64,000 nt of DNA from Nocardioides alpinus (lineage in GTDB: Bacteria > Actinomycetota > Actinomycetes > Propionibacteriales > Nocardioidaceae): contig NZ_FOKC01000004.1 in assembly GCF_900112035.1 (NCBI RefSeq), forward strand, positions 1-64,000. The letters run 5' to 3'. Numbering within the stretch: position 1 is the first letter of the stretch; each line of letters starts with the position of its first letter. The position numbers and the translations under genes were made by a program. The notes below the pieces were generated by a model, which searched no databases, was not told the DNA's origin, and was given only the letters and a program-made list of their open reading frames with translations. This document shows, piece after piece, positions 59,914 to 64,000 of this stretch.

Positions 59914-60807
59914 ATGACCACTGATGACACACCCCGGCTCCCCGGGCTCAGCGTCTCCGACACCCGATGGCTCGTCGCCGAGGCGCGGCGGGTCCTGTCC
60001 GACCTGGGCCGATCGAGCAACGTGCTCGACGGCGTCGCGCTGGAGGTCGAGGGCGGGATGACGATGGGCCTCGACAACCTCGCCCGCACGATCAGCATGA
60101 TGCCGCGCAAGCGGTGGTCCCGCGCCGTGCGTGCGCAGCTCACCACCCTCGATCGCTCGAGACCCGACCACCAGCCCTCCCCCGAGGACCTCCGGGTGAA
60201 GCTGTGGCCGGAGGCACAGGGCGAGGGCCTGCTGACCTACGACGCCGTCCGACCGCTGCCCGGTCTCCTCGCCGTCGTCGCGGCGCAGGGTGACGGCTTC
60301 AGCCAGGAGTTCGGCAAGCTCGACGTCGTCGGCCTCGACCGCGACGAGGCCTACGACACTGCGCTCGGCAACGTCGCGGCACTCCCCCGCCCCCGGCACA
60401 CCCGCCGCCGCGTGGACCCGGACGTCCGGAGCTCCTGGGTCGAGTTCCTCGACAGCAGCGACGCCTACGGTGCCGCGCGGATCACGGTGCTCCCCGACCT
60501 GCTGCGCACGCTGCGCATCGACTTCCCCGAGCACGGCGTGCTCGTCGCCGTGCCGACCAAGTACGAGCTCTGGGTGCACGTGCCGGTGGACGAGCACGTC
60601 CTCGACACTGCCGTGGCCATGTCATGGCTGGCGTTCCGCACGTTCGCGGAGGAGCCCTACCCCATCTGCCCGGACGTCTTCCTGGTGTCCCCGGACATGC
60701 ACGCGCTCCGGGTGGTCGCACCGGACGCGCGGGGCTTCGACCTCGACGACCGGGCGTTGCTGGGCCTCGTCACAGCCATGGGCATCGACCTCGGCGAGGC
60801 CAGCTGA
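59914..60807 (+). CDS. Conserved hypothetical protein, DUF1444-like
   Basis: A 297-residue soluble protein from ATG 59914. Visible parts are an N-terminal helix pair, VKLWPEAQGEGLLTYDAVRPLPGLLAVVA, and the C-terminal segment EHGVLVAVPTKYELWVHVPVDEHVLDTAVAMSWLAFRTF, which resembles the V-A-[IV]-P-x-R-x-x-L pattern of DUF1444 proteins. SDTRWLVAEARRVLSDLG begins the fold. No catalytic motif or membrane segment. It stands beside, but not overlapping, the phosphotransferase gene 45 bases downstream. Function unknown. Confidence 0.65.
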   Translation: MTTDDTPRLPGLSVSDTRWLVAEARRVLSDLGRSSNVLDGVALEVEGGMTMGLDNLARTISMMPRKRWSRAVRAQLTTLDRSRPDHQPSPEDLRVKLWPEAQGEGLLTYDAVRPLPGLLAVVAAQGDGFSQEFGKLDVVGLDRDEAYDTALGNVAALPRPRHTRRRVDPDVRSSWVEFLDSSDAYGAARITVLPDLLRTLRIDFPEHGVLVAVPTKYELWVHVPVDEHVLDTAVAMSWLAFRTFAEEPYPICPDVFLVSPDMHALRVVAPDARGFDLDDRALLGLVTAMGIDLGEAS

Positions 60808-60851
60808 AGAAACGCAACGACAAGGCCTCGCCTGCGTGCGAGGCTGCTCGC

Positions 60852-61724
60852 GTGGACGACCCGAGCGACGCCCTCGCCGAGCACTGGGGCCTCACCCCCA
60901 CCCACGTCACTCCGCTCGGCGGCGGGATGAACTCCGAGACCTGGCTGGTCGAGCACCAGGGATCGACGTACGTCGCCAAGGCGGTCGCAGGCGCGGCCGT
61001 GGCGGCCCTGCGAGCAGGCACCGAGGTAGCCACCCTGCTCGCCGCCGCCGGCCTCGTCACCGGCCGACCCGTCCCCACCCGCGAGGGCGACCTCGTCCCG
61101 ACGGGGGTCGGTCTCGCTCTGCTCGAGCACGTGCCGGGTCGCGGGCTCGAGGGCGACACCGACGAGGAGCAGCGCTGGATCGCCCACACCCTGGCCGACG
61201 TGCACACTGCCGGCGACCCGTCCCCCGGCCCGAGTGCGGCCACGTTCGCCCCCGACTGGCTGGACCTCGAGATGCCCGGCGTGCGCGCGCACCCGTGGCT
61301 CACCCGGGCCATCACCGCGGCCCGGGAGCAGACCAGATCGCTGGCCCTCACCTGGTCGTTGCTGCACACAGATCCGGTCCCGGGCGCGTTCATCCACGAC
61401 GACAGGACCGGCATCACCGGGCTCATCGACTGGGCCGGCGCGCGCCGCGGTCCCGTGCTCTACGACGTGGCGTCAGCGGTCATGTACCTCGGCGGGACGC
61501 AGCACGCCGCGACGTTCCTGGCGACCTACGCCGCCCACGGACCGCTCGGTACCGACGAGATGCAGCACCTCGACACGTTCCGCCGCTTCCGCGAAGCGGT
61601 GCAGGGCGTCTACTTCGCCGGCCGCATCGCCACCGACGACCTCACCGGCGTGGCGGACGCGACCGAGAACACGAAGGGGCTCGACGACGCCCGCCGCCGC
61701 CTCCGTGACCTCGGACCGGTCTAG
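60852..61724 (+). CDS. Phosphotransferase-family (APH) small-molecule kinase
   Basis: A 290-residue protein from GTG 60852. TPLGGGMNSETWLVEHQGSTYVAKAV is the ATP loop with the Lys; ALLEHVPGRGLEGDTDEEQRW is the hinge; WSLLHTDPVPGAFIHDD is the catalytic loop (H-x-D, with the expected N replaced by GAF), and TGLIDWAGARRGPVLYDVAS the D-W magnesium site. This fits the choline/aminoglycoside kinase-like fold. Antibiotic resistance should not be assumed: most chromosomal members phosphorylate unknown metabolites. The stop shares CTAG 61721-61724 with the convergent GNAT gene. Confidence 0.85.
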   Translation: MDDPSDALAEHWGLTPTHVTPLGGGMNSETWLVEHQGSTYVAKAVAGAAVAALRAGTEVATLLAAAGLVTGRPVPTREGDLVPTGVGLALLEHVPGRGLEGDTDEEQRWIAHTLADVHTAGDPSPGPSAATFAPDWLDLEMPGVRAHPWLTRAITAAREQTRSLALTWSLLHTDPVPGAFIHDDRTGITGLIDWAGARRGPVLYDVASAVMYLGGTQHAATFLATYAAHGPLGTDEMQHLDTFRRFREAVQGVYFAGRIATDDLTGVADATENTKGLDDARRRLRDLGPV

Positions 61725-62746
61725 AGGAGCCTCTTCTGGAAGTCGCCGAGCCGCGCGACCGGGCGGAAGCCCAGAGCGTCGTTGACGCCGATCATGTGCC
61801 CGTTGACCTCGGCGTTGTAGGTGGTCAGCCGGTGGATGTCCGGACGCTCGCGCTGCAGCAACCGCAGGTTGGCGACCTTGACCGCCACTCCCAGCCGGTG
61901 GCCGCGGTCCTGGCGGCGTACGAGCGTGCCCCACTGGTAGGCGCGACCGGGTTCGTGGACGGTCGTGGCGAGGTCGGTGTAGGCGACGACCTCACCGGAC
62001 GCCGCGAGCGCCACGGTGTTGAACTTCGTGCGCCCCTGCCGGGCCAGGGTCTCCTCGCGCTCGCGCACCACCGCGGGGTCCACGACCTCCGCCTCGAGCT
62101 CGAGGTCACCCGTCGGCGCCTCGGTGGCCAGGGTGGAGGTGATCTCCGCCCATCCCTGGAGCAGGTCGTCGGGCACCGGACCCACCCAGGAGTGCAGCGA
62201 GTACGCCGAGTGCGCCCGTGCCGCGTCGTCGGCGAGGGCAGCCAGGACCTCCGGCGGCACCGGCAAGGAGAGCTCGCGCTGCACCTCGGTGAGCGCCAGC
62301 CCGTAGCCCCGCGCCCGGGCGAAGGACGGCCCGGATGCGCCGTCGCCGGAGGAGCCTTGCGTCGACGCCCATCCGCACAGCCCCGTGACCACGCGTCGTT
62401 CCCGAGCGGCTGCGGCTGACTCGAGCACCTCGAGCATCGCCGACCCGAGGCCGCGGCGCCGGTGCGCGGGCAGGACGTGCACCGCGACCTCGGCCAGCTC
62501 GGTGTTGTCGAGGAGGGGTGTCCGCATCCACCCGGACGCCACGACCTCGCCGTCGACGCGTCCGACCCAGCCGCCCGACCACGAGTGCGTGCTCGCCGTC
62601 TGCATGGCGGCACGGAGCTCCTCGACCTGCCACACGGTCGCGGCGTCGTCGAGGTCGTGCCGCTCGGCCGTGGCGTAGACCCGGTGCCAGCTCGCGAAGA
62701 CGGCGTCGTCGTGGACGTCGAGCTCACTGACCTGCAGCTCACTCAT
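61721..62746 (-). CDS. Tandem-GNAT acetyltransferase
   Basis: A 341-residue protein; ATG 62746 overlaps the ABC-F stop. N-terminal GNAT: VAVHVLPAHRRRGLGSAMLEVLESAA (loop R-R-R-G-L-G). C-terminal GNAT: YQWGTLVRRQDRGHRLGVAVKVANLRLL (loop R-G-H-R-L-G) and TYNAEVNGHMIGVNDALGFRPV. It shares architecture and the end FQKRLL with 40534-41526. Linkage to an ABC-F gene is of interest because some ABC-F proteins protect ribosomes from antibiotics, but no resistance role can be shown. Confidence 0.82.
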   Translation of the reverse strand: MSELQVSELDVHDDAVFASWHRVYATAERHDLDDAATVWQVEELRAAMQTASTHSWSGGWVGRVDGEVVASGWMRTPLLDNTELAEVAVHVLPAHRRRGLGSAMLEVLESAAAARERRVVTGLCGWASTQGSSGDGASGPSFARARGYGLALTEVQRELSLPVPPEVLAALADDAARAHSAYSLHSWVGPVPDDLLQGWAEITSTLATEAPTGDLELEAEVVDPAVVREREETLARQGRTKFNTVALAASGEVVAYTDLATTVHEPGRAYQWGTLVRRQDRGHRLGVAVKVANLRLLQRERPDIHRLTTYNAEVNGHMIGVNDALGFRPVARLGDFQKRLL

Positions 62747-64000
62747 CGCGACCGCGCCACCCGGCCCTCGTCCCACACCGGGCCGTCGGACTCGTAGACC
62801 TCGCCGTCGGCGCCGTAGACCAGGAAGCGGTCGAAGCCGCGGGCGAACCACCGGTCGTGGGTCACCGCCAGCACCGTGCCGTCGAAGGCCTCGAGACCGG
62901 CCTCGAGCGCCTCGGCCGACTGCACGTCGAGGTTGTCGGTCGGTTCGTCGAGCAGCAGCAGCGTCGCGCCGGAGAGCTCGAGCATGAGGATCTGGAAGCG
63001 CGCCTGCTGGCCGCCGCTCAGCGACTCGAACTTCTGCTCGCCGGCGTGCGCGAGCTCGTAGCGGTCGAGCACCCGGCTGGCGGCCTCGCGGCCCATCCCG
63101 TCGCGGTGGGCGTCGCCGCGGTGCAGGATCTCCAGCAGCGTGCGCCCGAGCAGCTCGGGGTGCTCGTGCGTCTGCACGAACCACCCCGGCCGCACCCGGG
63201 CGCCGAGCTTGGCGCTCCCGGTGTGCGGCACCCGGGCAGGAGGTGTGCCGACCGGCTGGTGCTCGATGTCGGGGTCGCTGCCGCCGGCGGCGAGGAGCCG
63301 CAGGAAGTGCGACTTGCCGGACCCGTTGGAGCCGAGCACGGCCACCCGCTCGCCGTACCAGACCTCCAGGTCGAAGGGCCGCATCAGCCCGGAGAGCTCG
63401 AGGTCGGTGCAGACCACGGCGCGCTTGCCGGTGCGACCGCCCTTGAGGCGCATGGTCACCTGCTGCTCGCGCGGCTGCTCCATCGGCGGCCCGGCGTCCT
63501 CGAACTTCTTCAGCCGGGTCTGTGCCGCGCGGTACTGCGAGGACATGCCGTCGTTGTACTCCGACTTGATCTTGAGCCGGAGCACGAGCGCCTTGATCTT
63601 GGCGTGCTCCTCGTCCCAGCGCCGCCGCATCTCCTCGAAGCGCTCGAAGCGGTCGCTGCGCGCCTCGTGGTAGCTCGAGAAGCCCCCCGGGTGGGTCCAC
63701 ACCAGGTTGCCCGCGCTGCCGAGCTCGACGGTGACGATCCGGGTGGCGGTGTTGTCGAGCAGCTCGCGGTCGTGGCTGATGAAGAGGATCGTCTTGGCCG
63801 ACTCCCTGATCCGCCCCTCGAGCCAGATCTTGCCGGGCACGTCGAGGTAGTTGTCCGGCTCGTCGAGGAGGAGGACCTGGTCGGGGCCGCGGAGGAGGTA
63901 CTCCAGGACCAGTCGCTTCTGCTCGCCGCCGGACAGCGTCGAGAGCAACCGGTGGCGCGCGCGGTCGAAGGGCAGTCCCATCGACGAGGTGGTGCACACG
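62743..64000 (-). CDS. ABC-F family ATPase (N-terminal part cut by window edge)
   Basis: At least 419 residues; the frame runs off the right edge, so the start and the first Walker A are missing. Visible: first signature LSGGEQKRLVLEYLLRGPDQVLLLDEPDNYLDV, a long charged linker (about 115-165, RRRWDEEHAKIKALVLRLKI, coiled), then the second nucleotide-binding domain with Walker A LGSNGSGKSHFLRLL, signature SLSGGQQARFQILML and Walker B LLLLDEPTDNLDV, plus THDRWFARGFDRFLV. No membrane segments, so this is a soluble ABC-F translation factor. The second-domain Walker motifs are intact. Which ABC-F subgroup (EttA, Uup or resistance type) cannot be decided from this part. Confidence 0.9.
   Translation of the reverse strand, partial: VCTTSSMGLPFDRARHRLLSTLSGGEQKRLVLEYLLRGPDQVLLLDEPDNYLDVPGKIWLEGRIRESAKTILFISHDRELLDNTATRIVTVELGSAGNLVWTHPGGFSSYHEARSDRFERFEEMRRRWDEEHAKIKALVLRLKIKSEYNDGMSSQYRAAQTRLKKFEDAGPPMEQPREQQVTMRLKGGRTGKRAVVCTDLELSGLMRPFDLEVWYGERVAVLGSNGSGKSHFLRLLAAGGSDPDIEHQPVGTPPARVPHTGSAKLGARVRPGWFVQTHEHPELLGRTLLEILHRGDAHRDGMGREAASRVLDRYELAHAGEQKFESLSGGQQARFQILMLELSGATLLLLDEPTDNLDVQSAEALEAGLEAFDGTVLAVTHDRWFARGFDRFLVYGADGEVYESDGPVWDEGRVARSR

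Noticed and set aside
59139..61724. Nucleotidyltransferase and phosphotransferase considered as an antibiotic-resistance island
   Set aside because: Both have only fold-level motifs, host-like codon use and no mobile element or linked resistance regulator; the genes are on different strands.

Overview
This is a very G+C-rich chromosomal window from a high-GC Gram-positive actinobacterium. GTG starts, 4-base GTGA/ATGA start-stop overlaps and a strong G/C third-position bias are pervasive. Gene content points to the Propionibacteriales, probably a Nocardioides-like (Nocardioidaceae) organism: mycothiol-dependent formaldehyde dehydrogenase (mscR), HrcA/CIRCE control of groES-groL, a DUF222/13E12-type HNH endonuclease, SigE-family ECF sigma factors and many GNAT acetyltransferases. 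No rRNA, tRNA, CRISPR array, prophage or insertion sequence was recognised. The assignment to genus is inference.

Layout. 1-3721: edge-truncated HNH endonuclease, small membrane protein, App1-type phosphatase and guaA. 3722-4036: non-coding, with a cluster of direct and inverted repeats. 4037-14556: leftward purine/redox block (choD-like oxidase, gabD2-like aldehyde dehydrogenase, glpD, guaB3, guaB, an ACT-GNAT protein), interrupted by a rightward secreted CHAP protein. 14650-19654: GT-C glycosyltransferase, then groL/groS under two CIRCE operators, then a THUMP-like methyltransferase. 19664-29237: accessory stretch with a NagZ lipoprotein, a GNAT, an XRE regulator flanked by twin dyads, the mscR-MBL pair, a sigma factor fused in frame to a membrane propeller protein, a lipoprotein and a two-gene type VII-secretion-like module. 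29342-38289: a tightly coupled leftward housekeeping operon (glmS, acpS, nnr, alr, hydrolase, GNAT-tsaE, tsaB, rimI, tsaD). 38355-44436: coaA, an SDR/HxlR pair, GNAT, glmM, rpsI, rplM. 44701-52972: amine-oxidase-like flavoprotein, citrate synthase, an XRE/NB-ARC regulator cassette with membrane protein, ECF sigma factor and GNAT, and an HtrA-like protease. 53068-64000: three acyl-CoA dehydrogenases, a propeller membrane protein, a luciferase-like oxidoreductase, small transferase/kinase genes and an edge-truncated ABC-F ATPase.

The order guaA - choD - guaB3 - guaB - groL/groS - tsaD-rimI-tsaB-tsaE - alr - nnr - glmS - glmM - rpsI - rplM resembles the corresponding region of Mycobacterium tuberculosis (Rv3396c to Rv3443c, from memory). 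The window is therefore an ancestral actinobacterial backbone with lineage-specific insertions. Functional threads are GMP synthesis (guaB, guaA), cell-wall precursor supply (glmS, glmM, alr), the t6A tRNA modification (tsaB/D/E), cofactor handling (coaA, acpS, nnr), protein folding and quality control, and lipid/steroid-type oxidation.

The most unusual items are: (i) an ECF sigma factor with no stop before its downstream membrane partner; (ii) two genes (glpD and an acyl-CoA dehydrogenase) carrying the same short repeat inserted in frame, each encoding DPSTGSG; (iii) a GNAT-TsaE fusion; (iv) an orphan WXG-like pair with a type VII export motif but no ESX machinery; and (v) several unexplained intergenic dyad clusters. 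I did not find a clearly new defence or mobile system.
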